The translations under genes and the position numbers were made by a program. Shown piece after piece: positions 17,172-25,437 of a stretch of DNA of 64,000 bases. The notes under the pieces were generated by a model. It ran no database searches and was not told the DNA's origin. It saw nothing but the letters and a program-made list of their open reading frames with translations. This DNA is from Streptomyces sp. B3I8. GTDB taxonomy: Bacteria > Actinomycetota > Actinomycetes > Streptomycetales > Streptomycetaceae. Position 1 is the first letter of the stretch. Every line of letters begins with the position of its first letter. The stretch is taken from assembly GCF_030816915.1 (NCBI RefSeq), contig NZ_JAUSYN010000002.1:3175501-3239500 (forward strand), written 5' to 3'.

Positions 17172-18104
17172 GTGATCCTCACGGTCACACTGAACACCGC
17201 TCTCGACATCACCTACCGCGTCCCCGCGCTGCGCCCGCACGCGTCGCACCGCGTGAGCGAGGTGACCGAAAGGCCCGGCGGCAAGGGGCTCAACGTGGCC
17301 CGGGTGCTCGCCGCGCTCGGCCACCGGGCGACCGTGACCGGCTTCGCGGGCGGCCGCACCGGCGACGCCCTGCGCGAGTCGCTCGCCGGCTGCTCCGACG
17401 TGGTGGACGCGCTGATACCGGTGGCCGGAGCGACCCGGCGGACCATAGCCGTGGTGGACGCCGCCACCGGCGACACCACCCAGCTCAACGAGCCGGGGCC
17501 GCTCATCGCCCCCGCCGAGTGGTCCGCCTTCCAGCGGACGTACGAGGAACTGCTGGGCTCGGCCGCCGCGGTCGCCCTCTGCGGGAGCCTGCCGCCGGGC
17601 GTCCCGGTGGGGGCGTACGCGGGACTGGTCCGCACCGCGCGGGCACACCGGGTGCCGGTGCTCCTCGACACCAGCGGCGAACCGCTGCGCCGCGGGGTGG
17701 CGGCCCGCCCCGACCTCGTCAAACCGAACGCGGAGGAGCTGGCGGAACTCACCGGCTCGCACGAGCCCGGACAGGCCACCCGGGACGCCCGGCGCCGGGG
17801 CGCGCACACGGTGGTCGCCTCGCTGGGCGCGAAGGGGCTGCTCGCGGTGAGCGCCGAGGGGCGCTGGCGGGCGGTGCCGCCGAGCGGGCTGCGCGGCAAT
17901 CCGACGGGCGCGGGCGACTCCGCGGTGGCGGGCCTGCTGTCGGCCCTGGTGGAACGCCTGCCCTGGCCGGAAAGACTGGCACGTGCCACCGCCCTGTCGG
18001 CGGCGACGGTCCTGTCGCCGGCGGCGGGCGAGTTCGACCGGGAGGTCTACGAGGACCTGCTCACCCGGGTCACGGTGACCCCGGAGGCGACGACGGCCGC
18101 GTGA
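17172..18104 (+). CDS. 1-phosphofructokinase-family sugar kinase (PfkB)
   Basis: A 310-residue PfkB-fold kinase that phosphorylates a hexose phosphate; fructose-1-phosphate or tagatose-6-phosphate are the usual substrates. It opens with 'TLNTALDITYRVP', has the Gly-rich 'RPGGKGLNVARVLAALG' (residues 35-51), 'VLLDTSGEPL', 'KPNAEELAEL' and the catalytic 'GNPTGAGDSAVAG' near residue 248. The GTG at 17172 follows GAGGGAGG. It lies 220 bp downstream of nagA on the same strand and probably serves the same sugar-use programme. Confidence 0.88.
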   Translation: MILTVTLNTALDITYRVPALRPHASHRVSEVTERPGGKGLNVARVLAALGHRATVTGFAGGRTGDALRESLAGCSDVVDALIPVAGATRRTIAVVDAATGDTTQLNEPGPLIAPAEWSAFQRTYEELLGSAAAVALCGSLPPGVPVGAYAGLVRTARAHRVPVLLDTSGEPLRRGVAARPDLVKPNAEELAELTGSHEPGQATRDARRRGAHTVVASLGAKGLLAVSAEGRWRAVPPSGLRGNPTGAGDSAVAGLLSALVERLPWPERLARATALSAATVLSPAAGEFDREVYEDLLTRVTVTPEATTAA

Positions 18105-18181
18105 GCGTGCCGACGCCGTGAACGTGTGCGCCTTGGTGGCGTGAGCCCGTCGGCGAGGTGGGCGTCGAGCGCCCCGCCCGG

Positions 18182-19165
18182 CTACTTCCAGCCGTCCAGC
18201 AGCCAGAGCTGGTCCAGATTGGCGTCGCAGGAATTGCCCTGCTCGCAGGAGATCTTGATGGTGTTCGTGCCCTTGTTGAGCTGGATGTTCGCCCAGGTCG
18301 ACGTCCAGCCCTTCTCGTAGTCGCCCGCGGGCGCCTTCGCGAAGTTCGACATGTTGATCGGCCGGGACTGCGCCTCGCCGTTGAGCGTGAGGGTGGCGTT
18401 GGCGTCCTTGCCGGGCACGCCGTAACCGACGTACAGCGTGTACTTGCCGGTCTTGGCGATGCCGTTCACCGTCCAGGTCACGGACGCGCCCGGGTTGTTG
18501 AAGCCGGTGACGTAGGCCCCGCCGTCCGCCTTCGCCCCCTTGACGTCGGACGCCGTGGTGGTGCCGCCGTCCAGCTTCAGCGTCTTGGCGTCCGTGGTGG
18601 GCAGTTTCCCGGAGTCGCCGGAGTCGTCCGCGCCCGAGTTGCTGGGCAAGGGGCTCTGGCGCGCCGACGGGGTGGTGTCCCCGCCCGCGCCGTCCTTCTT
18701 GTCGTCGTCACCGCCGAGCATCGCGATGCCGATGCCGATCACCACGGCGGCGACCACCGCTATCGCGCCGATCAGCAGGCCCTTGGTGTTCGGGCCCCGG
18801 CCGCGCCCGCCGCCGTTGCCGCCCGCCTGGCCCCGCCGGCCGGGCGGCGTCCCGCCGGGGACGGTCTCGGGGGCCGCGTAGTGCGGGTTCGGCTGCCCGG
18901 GAGGCCCGTAGGTGCCGTACGCCTGCTGCTGCGGGACCTGGCCGTAGGCCGCGGTCTGCCCCGGCGCCCCCGCCGACCCGTACTGACCAGTCTGCTGTCC
19001 GCCGCCGTACTGCCGCTGACCGACCGCCCGCACCCTGTTGACCGAGTTCGGGTAGCCGTAACCACCGCTCGGCGGCTGGGCTCCATTGGCCTGGCCGTCT
19101 TCGTAGAGGTAGCCGAACGGGTCGTCGTCCTCGGGCGTGCTCGCGCCGTTGTTGCCGGGCGTCAT
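18182..19165 (-). CDS. Membrane-anchored CBM35-like carbohydrate-binding protein
   Basis: A 327-residue protein: a Gly/Tyr/Gln-rich cytoplasmic N-terminus (residues 1-125), one membrane helix ('LLIGAIAVVAAVVIGIGIAM'), a disordered linker and an extracytoplasmic domain of about 140 residues. That domain has 'GASVTWTVNGIAKTGKYTLY' and 'GTNTIKISCEQGNSC', the jelly-roll pattern of CBM35-type modules, with two Cys that could form a disulfide. No catalytic domain is present, so a sugar-sensing or wall-binding role is likely (inference). Confidence 0.75.
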   Translation of the reverse strand: MTPGNNGASTPEDDDPFGYLYEDGQANGAQPPSGGYGYPNSVNRVRAVGQRQYGGGQQTGQYGSAGAPGQTAAYGQVPQQQAYGTYGPPGQPNPHYAAPETVPGGTPPGRRGQAGGNGGGRGRGPNTKGLLIGAIAVVAAVVIGIGIAMLGGDDDKKDGAGGDTTPSARQSPLPSNSGADDSGDSGKLPTTDAKTLKLDGGTTTASDVKGAKADGGAYVTGFNNPGASVTWTVNGIAKTGKYTLYVGYGVPGKDANATLTLNGEAQSRPINMSNFAKAPAGDYEKGWTSTWANIQLNKGTNTIKISCEQGNSCDANLDQLWLLDGWK

Positions 19166-19281
19166 CCCTTGGTGCTCCTAGCGGGTGGGGGTGCGGATGC
19201 GTGCTGGGCTGAACTGCGAGCGTACCCGCTTCCGACGACCCATATGGGTGTCTTCCCGCTCACCCCTGCGGTGAGCTGGGG

Positions 19282-21027
19282 CTATCCGGCCCGCCTGTGC
19301 TGTTTGGGACGGGATCGTTTCTCGACGTACATCCGTTCGTCAGCGGATTTCAACACCTCGTCCGCCGTCATGCCGCAGTGCGCCCAGCCGATGCCGAAAC
19401 TGGCGCCCACCCGCATCACCCGGCCGTCGACCCGGATCGGCTGGATGATCTCGTTGCGCAGCCGTACGGCGAGGTCCTGGGCGTCGGCGCGGCCGAGACC
19501 GTCGGCCAGCACCACGAACTCGTCGCCGCCGAGCCGGGCGACGGTGTCGCCGTCGCGCACGCCCCGGGTCAGCCGGCCCGCCACCTCGACGAGGACGGCG
19601 TCACCGGCGTTGTGCCCGAACCGGTCGTTGATCGACTTGAAGCCGTCGAGGTCGCAGAAGAGGACCGCGAGCCCCTTGGTGCCGTCGTCCGTCCCGTCGG
19701 CCGGGGCGACGGTGTGCACATGATGGTCGAAGCCGTCGTACGGCCCCCGGGCCGAATGGCTGCCGAAGCCGTGCCCGCCGGTGTCGTACACCGCGGGGTG
19801 GCCGCCCGGGGGCGTGTCCGTGAGGCCCGCCTCCCCGAAGACGCCGAACGCCGCGTGCTCGCCGAACCCGGCGGACTCGCCGTACTGCCCGTGCGCCGCG
19901 TCCACCGACTCGGCCGCGTCGGCGGCCGCCGCGTACGGGCGCTGACAGAGCCGGGCGGAGAGCCGGGAACGCAGTTCGGCGGAGTTGGGCAGTCCGGTGA
20001 GCGCGTCGTGGGAGGCCCGGTGGGCGAGCTGGAGCTCGCGCCGCTTGCGCTCCTCTATGTCCTCCACGTGCGTGAGCAGGAAGCGGGGCCCGTCGGCGGC
20101 GTCCGCGACGACGGAGTTGCGCAGCGACACCCAGACGTACGTGCCGTCCCGGCGGCCCAGGCGCAGCTCGGCGCGGCCGCCCTCGGCGGAGGTACGCAGG
20201 AGGGTGCTGATGTCCTCGGGGTGGACCAGGTCGGAGAAGGAGTAGCGGCGCATGGAGGCGGCGGGCCGACCGAGCAGCCGGCACAGCGCGTCGTTGCAGC
20301 GCAGGATGCGGCCGTGCTGGTCGCCGCCCATCTCGGCGATGGCCATGCCGGAGGGGGCGTACTCGAACGCCTGCCGGAAGGACTCCTCGCTGGCGCGCAG
20401 CGCCTGCTGGTCCCGTTCCAGCCGCACCAGCGCGCGCTGCATGTTGGCGCGCAGCCGGGCGTTGCTGATCGCGGTGGCCGCCTGGAAGGCGTACATCTGG
20501 AGCGCCTCGCGGCCCCAGGCGCCGGGCCGGCGGCCGTTGCGCGGCCGGTCCACGGAGATCACGCCGATCAGCTCACCCGAGGAGTCGCTCCCGCCCGGCC
20601 CGTACAGAGGGGCGAACAGGCGGTCGGCGGGGTGCCACTCGTCCTCGAAGCGTGGCTCGGGGCCGTCGGCGCGCCACTGCGGCACGTCGTCCCCGTCGAG
20701 GACCCAGCCCTCGGTGTGGGATATGAAACGCAGGTCGCCCCAGGCCTCGCCCATGTTCAGCCGGCGGTTCCAGGCCGAGCGCGAGCCGACCCGGCCCGCC
20801 ATCATCGCCTCGACGGTGGCGTCCCCGGCGAGGGCCGCGACGACGAGGTGGCCGTCGGGGCGCACGAGGTTGACGGCGGCCAGCTCGTACCCGAGGCCGT
20901 TGACCACGCCGTCGGCGACCGTCTGCAGCGTGTCCGCCAGGCTGCGGGCGGTGTGGATGTCCGCCATGACCTCGTGGAGCTTCCGCAGAGTCGCAAGACG
21001 GACGTACGGCTCCGAGTCGGTCTCCAT
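19282..21027 (-). CDS. cdgB: GAF-PAS-GGDEF diguanylate cyclase, CdgB type
   Basis: Makes the second messenger c-di-GMP from two GTP. The 581 residues contain a GAF domain (about 20-190), PAS/PAC (about 215-335) and a C-terminal GGDEF domain with an intact 'RLGGDEFVVL' near residue 495. The inhibitory I-site RxxD is present as 'RDGD' five residues before GGDEF. No EAL domain follows. Domain order and neighbours match S. coelicolor CdgB (SCO4281), a developmental c-di-GMP synthase controlled by BldD (established knowledge). A Gly/His/Phe-rich segment splits the start of the GGDEF region. A Crp-type palindrome lies upstream. Confidence 0.9.
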   Translation of the reverse strand: METDSEPYVRLATLRKLHEVMADIHTARSLADTLQTVADGVVNGLGYELAAVNLVRPDGHLVVAALAGDATVEAMMAGRVGSRSAWNRRLNMGEAWGDLRFISHTEGWVLDGDDVPQWRADGPEPRFEDEWHPADRLFAPLYGPGGSDSSGELIGVISVDRPRNGRRPGAWGREALQMYAFQAATAISNARLRANMQRALVRLERDQQALRASEESFRQAFEYAPSGMAIAEMGGDQHGRILRCNDALCRLLGRPAASMRRYSFSDLVHPEDISTLLRTSAEGGRAELRLGRRDGTYVWVSLRNSVVADAADGPRFLLTHVEDIEERKRRELQLAHRASHDALTGLPNSAELRSRLSARLCQRPYAAAADAAESVDAAHGQYGESAGFGEHAAFGVFGEAGLTDTPPGGHPAVYDTGGHGFGSHSARGPYDGFDHHVHTVAPADGTDDGTKGLAVLFCDLDGFKSINDRFGHNAGDAVLVEVAGRLTRGVRDGDTVARLGGDEFVVLADGLGRADAQDLAVRLRNEIIQPIRVDGRVMRVGASFGIGWAHCGMTADEVLKSADERMYVEKRSRPKQHRRAG

Positions 21028-21662
21028 GCGCCCTCCCCTCGAGATCTCGCGGTAACTCCGTAACCCCAGGGTTGTCTTCGGCGTACGCCCTGCATCCTCA
21101 CCGCTACTGAATCACAGCGCGCTGCCCACTCGGCACGCAGGGTCAACAAAATACGCATCTTGTGACTCAAGTCACAACAAAAGATGAGCATTTGAGAGGG
21201 GTTTCTGCGTTTTTCCCGAACGCCCACCCGTGCCTTCACTTGCCTTTCACGTGTTCTCACGTGCTTTCACGCGCATTGACTGTGCGATTGCGGAACACAT
21301 TGCAATGCCCTGTGAAACCCCCGGTGAACGCCTGTGAGCATACGACGCCGGAAGCGGGCGCGTGGGCGGTTGCCGATCACCGGGCGTCGCCGGGACATCG
21401 CGCACGGACGGGCACGGGCACGGCAACCCGTGGGCACGCACGGGCGCCGGGACCCGTGGGGCCGTTCACCGTGGGCGCAGGACTGCGGCCCCGGTCCTAG
21501 GTCTCGTCTGGACCCCTGGCCCGATGCGCCGTCGCGAACACGGCAACTACCGTCGTGATCGTGCTCGAAACCTCGCAGATCCCCTCGTCCGTACCGTCGC
21601 GGTCCCTCCCCTCCACCCGGCTCCACGGCCCCGGCCTCCCTGCCTCCGGGCATGCTGAAGGG
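21028..21662. other. Long divergent intergenic region, cdgB to flavin reductase
   Basis: 635 bp without a convincing gene. The part nearest cdgB (about 21110-21215) is notably AT-rich for this genome and holds the palindrome listed separately. The remainder is ordinary GC-rich DNA with several GTGGGCAC-like motifs. An in-frame GTG at 21555 could extend the flavin reductase. Confidence 0.6.
21160..21177. promoter_or_regulatory. Crp-type palindrome upstream of cdgB
   Basis: TTGTGACTCAAGTCACAA is an 18-bp palindrome except for its two central bases. It fits TGTGA-N6-TCACA and the GTG-N6-GNCAC form reported for Streptomyces Crp. It lies 133-150 bp upstream of the cdgB start, far enough for an activator. 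The half-site spacing is one base short of the BldD consensus. Confidence 0.55.
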
Positions 21663-22172
21663 GTGAGCAACGACGAGTTCCGTGCCGCCATGTCCCGCCT
21701 GGCCGCGGGCGTGGTCCTGGTGACCGCGCACGAACCGGCATTGGATCCCGAGGGCCCGCGCGGCGAGGACGTGGGCATGACGGCCACCGCCTTCCTGTCG
21801 GTCTCCCTCGACCCGCCCCTGGTCCTGGTCAGCCTGCGCGAGGGCTCCCGCATGGACGACCTGCTCGACGAACAGCCGCTGTGGGCGGTCTCGGTGCTCA
21901 CCGAGAGCCAGCGGCACATCGCGGGACGGTTCGCGATGAAGGGCCGCATCAGCGACCGGCTGCTGTTCGAGGACATCGCGTACGTACGGGGGGAGGCCTC
22001 CGGGGCGCCCCTTGTGGGCGGGGCGCTGGCGACCGTGGAGTGCCGCACCGAGCAGCGGGTCACGTCCGGCGACCACACCCTCGTCATCGGCCGCGTCCTG
22101 ACCGCCACCGCGCCCGACGCGGGCGCCGGGCCCCTGACGTACTTCCGCGGCCGCTACCGGACGCTCGGGTGA
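21663..22172 (+). CDS. Flavin reductase-like protein
   Basis: A 169-residue protein of the flavin reductase-like (split-barrel FMN-binding) family, which reduces flavin with NAD(P)H for partner monooxygenases. Typical elements are 'DEFRAAMSRLAAGVVLVTA' at the N-terminus, 'GMTATAFLSVSLDPPLVLVS' and 'FAMKGRISDRLLFED'. I placed the start at GTG 21663 because it directly precedes the domain, but its Shine-Dalgarno is too close; GTG 21555 is the in-frame alternative. Confidence 0.8.
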   Translation: MSNDEFRAAMSRLAAGVVLVTAHEPALDPEGPRGEDVGMTATAFLSVSLDPPLVLVSLREGSRMDDLLDEQPLWAVSVLTESQRHIAGRFAMKGRISDRLLFEDIAYVRGEASGAPLVGGALATVECRTEQRVTSGDHTLVIGRVLTATAPDAGAGPLTYFRGRYRTLG

Positions 22173-22580
22173 GGGCGGCCCTCGGACAGCCGGTCGGACA
22201 CGCGGTCGGACGAGCCGACGACGGGTCGGCGAAGTGGGGCGACCCGGCCGATCGGTCGGCCGACCGGACGTAATCGGTCGGTCGGTCCGTGCGGTCGTGA
22301 AGGCGGTCAATGAGCCCCGTCATCGAGCCCCGTCATCGAGCCCCGTCATCGAGTCCGGTCATCGAGTCCGGTCATCGAGTCCGGTCATCGAGTCCGGTCA
22401 TCGAGTCCGGTCATTGAGTCCGGTCATTGAGCGGTCCATGGGCCCGGCCGCAGGCGGCCGATTCGCCGCACCGCTCGGGCCGGCGTTGCATTCGCATCCA
22501 TTCGCAGCATGCGATCGCATCCACTCGCATGCGGTCGAATGACGAGCACGGCGTGGCACGGCGCGGCGCGGCGCGGGAAT
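22173..22580. other. Repeat-filled intergenic region before arfB
   Basis: 408 bp between convergent flavin reductase and arfB genes. The first part has CGGTCGG/CCGACCG-type short inverted and direct repeats (about 22185-22295). The middle holds the 13-bp tandem array listed separately. The last 150 bp have CATTCGCA/GCATGCG-like motifs and GCGGC runs. I see no gene. Confidence 0.65.
22310..22426. repeat. Nine tandem 13-bp repeats
   Basis: Units of TCGAGTCCGGTCA begin at 22310, 22323, 22336 and then every 13 bp to 22414. The first three carry CCCC in place of TCCG and the last has TTGAG, so two sequence classes can be followed along the array, consistent with stepwise duplication. It lies between two convergent genes. 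Confidence 0.95.
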
Positions 22581-23009
22581 TCACTGCCAGCCGCGGCCGG
22601 AACGCCCTCGCTTGGTATCGGAACGCTGTTTCTTCTCCCGCAGGCGCCGTTCGTTGATTCCCCGCGGGATCCGCGTCGGCCGGCGCGGCTTGGGCGGCGG
22701 CGCGGTCGCCTCGGCGAGCAGCGCGGCGAGACGCACGGCCGCCGCCTCGCGGTTACGCCATTGCGAACGGTGCTCGGAGGCCCGCACCATGAGCACGCCG
22801 TCGACCAGCCGCCCGTTCAACCGCTCCAGGGCACGCCGCTTCCACACCTCGGGCAGCGCCTCGGTCCGGGCCACGTCGAACCGCACCTCGACCTGGGTGT
22901 CGGTGGTGTTCACATGCTGCCCACCGGGCCCCGAGGAGCGCGAGAACTTCCACACGAGCTCGGCCTCGGGCAACGAGACGGAACCACGCACGACATACGG
23001 ACCGGACAT
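22581..23009 (-). CDS. arfB: Alternative ribosome-rescue factor ArfB (YaeJ)
   Basis: Releases peptides from ribosomes stalled without a stop codon. The 142-residue protein has the peptidyl-tRNA hydrolase loop GGQ in 'SSGPGGQHVNTTDTQVEVRF' (about residues 26-45) and a basic C-terminal tail 'RREKKQRSDTKRGR'-like that enters the mRNA channel, and lacks the codon-reading domain of release factors. Starts at 23009, 23018 or 23033 are all in frame; GGGAGG lies very close to the 23009 ATG, so the choice is uncertain. Confidence 0.9.
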   Translation of the reverse strand: MSGPYVVRGSVSLPEAELVWKFSRSSGPGGQHVNTTDTQVEVRFDVARTEALPEVWKRRALERLNGRLVDGVLMVRASEHRSQWRNREAAAVRLAALLAEATAPPPKPRRPTRIPRGINERRLREKKQRSDTKRGRSGRGWQ

Positions 23010-23222
23010 GCCTCCCATGTTCCCGGTCGACACCGGCCCACGTCACCAGGTTTTCGGGGATGCTGGGCGGGGATCGCCCCCGAGGGCACGGCAAGGTAAA
23101 AAAGGTAAAGACCCCGGAACCATCCGGGGGCCCCACCGCGTTCAAGGGGATAGCTGTCGCTTCGTCCCTCGAGGCGCCCACACGTACGCACGCGAACGAA
23201 TCAAGGGAAGGGACTCCCAACA

Positions 23223-23798
23223 ATGGCTGTAAGCCTGTCCAAGGGTGGCAACGTCTCGCTCACCAAGGAGGCTCCGGGCCTGACCGCCGTCACCGTGGGC
23301 CTCGGCTGGGACGTCCGCACCACCACCGGAACGGACTTCGACCTCGACGCCTCCGCCATCGCGGTCAACCCCCAGGGCAAGGTCTACTCCGACCAGCACT
23401 TCGTCTTCTTCAACAACAAGCAGACCCCGGACCAGACCATCGTCCACACCGGCGACAACCGCACCGGCGAGGGCGCGGGCGACGACGAGGCGATCAACGT
23501 CAACCTGGCCGCCCTCCCGGCGGACATCGACAAGATCGTCTTCCCGGTCTCCATCTACGACGCCGAGTCCCGCTCGCAGAACTTCGGGCAGGTCCGCAAC
23601 GCGTACATCCGCATCGTCAACCAGGCCGGCGGCGCCGAGATCGCCCGCTACGACCTGTCGGAGGACGCGGCCACGGAGACGGCCATGGTCTTCGGCGAGC
23701 TGTACCGCAACGGCGCCGAGTGGAAGTTCCGCGCGGTCGGCCAGGGCTACGCCTCGGGTCTGACGGGCATCGCCCAGGACTTCGGCGTCAACGTCTGA
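23223..23798 (+). CDS. terD: TerD-family protein
   Basis: A 191-residue TerD/TerE-type protein, linked by homology to tellurite resistance and calcium-dependent stress responses; the biochemical role is unsettled. It shows '[20 protein letters not shown]' at the N-terminus, the acidic calcium-binding '[12 protein letters not shown]' near residue 40, and '[13 protein letters not shown]'. GGGAAGGGACT precedes the ATG. An AT-rich stretch and a GGCCCC hairpin lie about 80-130 bp upstream and may contain the promoter. Confidence 0.93.
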   Translation: MAVSLSKGGNVSLTKEAPGLTAVTVGLGWDVRTTTGTDFDLDASAIAVNPQGKVYSDQHFVFFNNKQTPDQTIVHTGDNRTGEGAGDDEAINVNLAALPADIDKIVFPVSIYDAESRSQNFGQVRNAYIRIVNQAGGAEIARYDLSEDAATETAMVFGELYRNGAEWKFRAVGQGYASGLTGIAQDFGVNV

Positions 23799-23898
23799 GT
23801 TCCGCCGCCGTCCGGGGCCCCCGCCACGCCGGGGACCCCGGACCCGCCCGGCGGCGGCCGGCGCCGGCCCGCCCCGTCCGCCGTGACACCATCAGCCC

Positions 23899-24399
23899 GT
23901 GCTCGACATCGGCTACGCCCTCTCCACCCGCTTCCCCGATCCCCCGCAGACGGACTACCGCCGTGCCGACGTCCACGCCCTGCGGCACGATCTGTTCTGC
24001 GGCGACGTCTACCTCGCCGACACCCGCGCGGACCGGGAAGTGTCCACAGCCTGGGGATGGGTGCCCGTGCTCGACTTCGCCTGGGCCCTGTGCGACATCG
24101 TCGAACACCTGGACCGCGACCCCCTCGGCAGCCGGTCCGCCCGCCGGCAGCGAGCCGAGATCGACTTCACCGAGTCCACCGACCGCATGCTCTTCGAGCG
24201 CCGCTTCGGCTGGGTGGACATCGAGGCCGACTGGATGCCTGGTGACGAGGACCCGCTCACCTTCCAGTTCGCCGAACTGCGCCGCGAGGCCCGCGACTTC
24301 CTGCACGATCTGCTCGCCGACCTGACGGACCTGCACGAGTCGCTCCGCGACAACCCGGCGATCTGGACACTGGAGGCCCGCTTCCCCCGCGTCGTCTGA
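23899..24399 (+). CDS. Conserved hypothetical protein, DUF7878-like
   Basis: A 166-residue acidic cytosolic protein opening 'MLDIGYALSTRFPDPP', with 'AWALCDIVEHLDRDPLGSR' in the middle. No catalytic motif, membrane segment or Cys pair is obvious. I recall similar proteins encoded next to terD in Streptomyces, but I cannot assign a function. The start is GTG 23899, about 100 bp after terD on the same strand. Confidence 0.65.
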   Translation: MLDIGYALSTRFPDPPQTDYRRADVHALRHDLFCGDVYLADTRADREVSTAWGWVPVLDFAWALCDIVEHLDRDPLGSRSARRQRAEIDFTESTDRMLFERRFGWVDIEADWMPGDEDPLTFQFAELRREARDFLHDLLADLTDLHESLRDNPAIWTLEARFPRVV

Positions 24400-24563
24400 C
24401 GGCCGCCGACCCGACGTCCCCACGGGCCACCGGGGTGCCCGTCGCCGCCTCCGCCCGGCGTACACGCCCCCGCGGCCCCCTCAGCCCGCCTCAACCCGTC
24501 CGCGTCCCCCTCAAGTTTTCCTTCCTCTCCCCTCCTCCACCTCTCCCGGCCCTTCTCCCCGCC

Positions 24564-25343
24564 TCAGTCCTCCTCCCCCGCCACCCTCACCCCCAGTTCC
24601 GCCGCGAGTACCGGCGCCAGATCCATGAGCTGGGCCGGACTGATCACCGCCCCCGCCAGCCGCTCCGCCCCTCGGGCGATGCCCAGCTCGGCCGCCCGGC
24701 GCAGATCGACGTCCTTCATCAGGGCCGCGCCGAAGTCCGCCTCCTTCAGCACGCAGTCCACGAACTCGACCCGTTCGAGCCGCGCCCCCGCGAAGTCCGG
24801 CTCGACCAGGACGCACCCCTCGAAGACGACGTCCCGGAGCCGAGCGGCCCGCAAGTTCAGGTAGTCGATCTTGCCGCCGCGCACCAGCACCCGCTCCAGC
24901 ACCGCCCCGTGCAACTGCGTCCCGCCCAGCCGCGCGTCCACCAGCTCCACGTCGCGCAGGGTGGCGTCGGCCAGGTTCGTCCCCACCCCGCGTATGCCGG
25001 TCAGCCGGCTGTCGTACACCCGGGCGTGCGCCAGGCGCGTCTCGTCCAGCGCGCAGCCCGTCAGCGCGCAGTCCATGAACCGGGAGCCCGTGCCGTCCTG
25101 CGCGGCCAGGTCGGTGCCCCCGAACTCCAGTCCGTCGTAGTCCCCCTCCGGCTCCAGCTGCCCGCCCCCGTACGGCTCGAGCGGAGGCAGCCGTACCCCC
25201 GGTCGACGCGCCGCCGCGACCACACGCGCCCGCTTCACCCGTCCCCGCCTCCCCTCATCCACACCCGCACCCGCACCGGCCCCGTCACCCACACCCGCAC
25301 TGCACCCGCCGCTCTCCCGCGCCTTCGTCCGCCACGCCCTCAT
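24564..25343 (-). CDS. Pentapeptide-repeat protein
   Basis: A 259-residue protein whose centre (about residues 85-215) is a run of pentapeptide repeats of A(D/N)LxX form, such as 'TNLADATLRDVELVDARLGG', predicting a right-handed quadrilateral beta-helix. Some such proteins mimic DNA and protect gyrase; most have no known role. The N-terminal 60 residues are basic and Gly/Ala-rich. I chose ATG 25343, divergent from the DHA2 exporter start 94 bp away. Confidence 0.85.
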   Translation of the reverse strand: MRAWRTKARESGGCSAGVGDGAGAGAGVDEGRRGRVKRARVVAAARRPGVRLPPLEPYGGGQLEPEGDYDGLEFGGTDLAAQDGTGSRFMDCALTGCALDETRLAHARVYDSRLTGIRGVGTNLADATLRDVELVDARLGGTQLHGAVLERVLVRGGKIDYLNLRAARLRDVVFEGCVLVEPDFAGARLERVEFVDCVLKEADFGAALMKDVDLRRAAELGIARGAERLAGAVISPAQLMDLAPVLAAELGVRVAGEED

Positions 25344-25437
25344 AGTGCGCCGCCCCACTGACAATGCCCCGCCGCCCGACGCATCCGCCTCACTACTGGA
25401 GATGCGACATATCCATATTCGTGATGTTCTGAACCCC

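Noticed and set aside
21160..21177. BldD box upstream of cdgB
   Set aside because: Half-site spacing is one base short of the BldD consensus; the palindrome fits Crp better, though BldD could bind elsewhere in the region.
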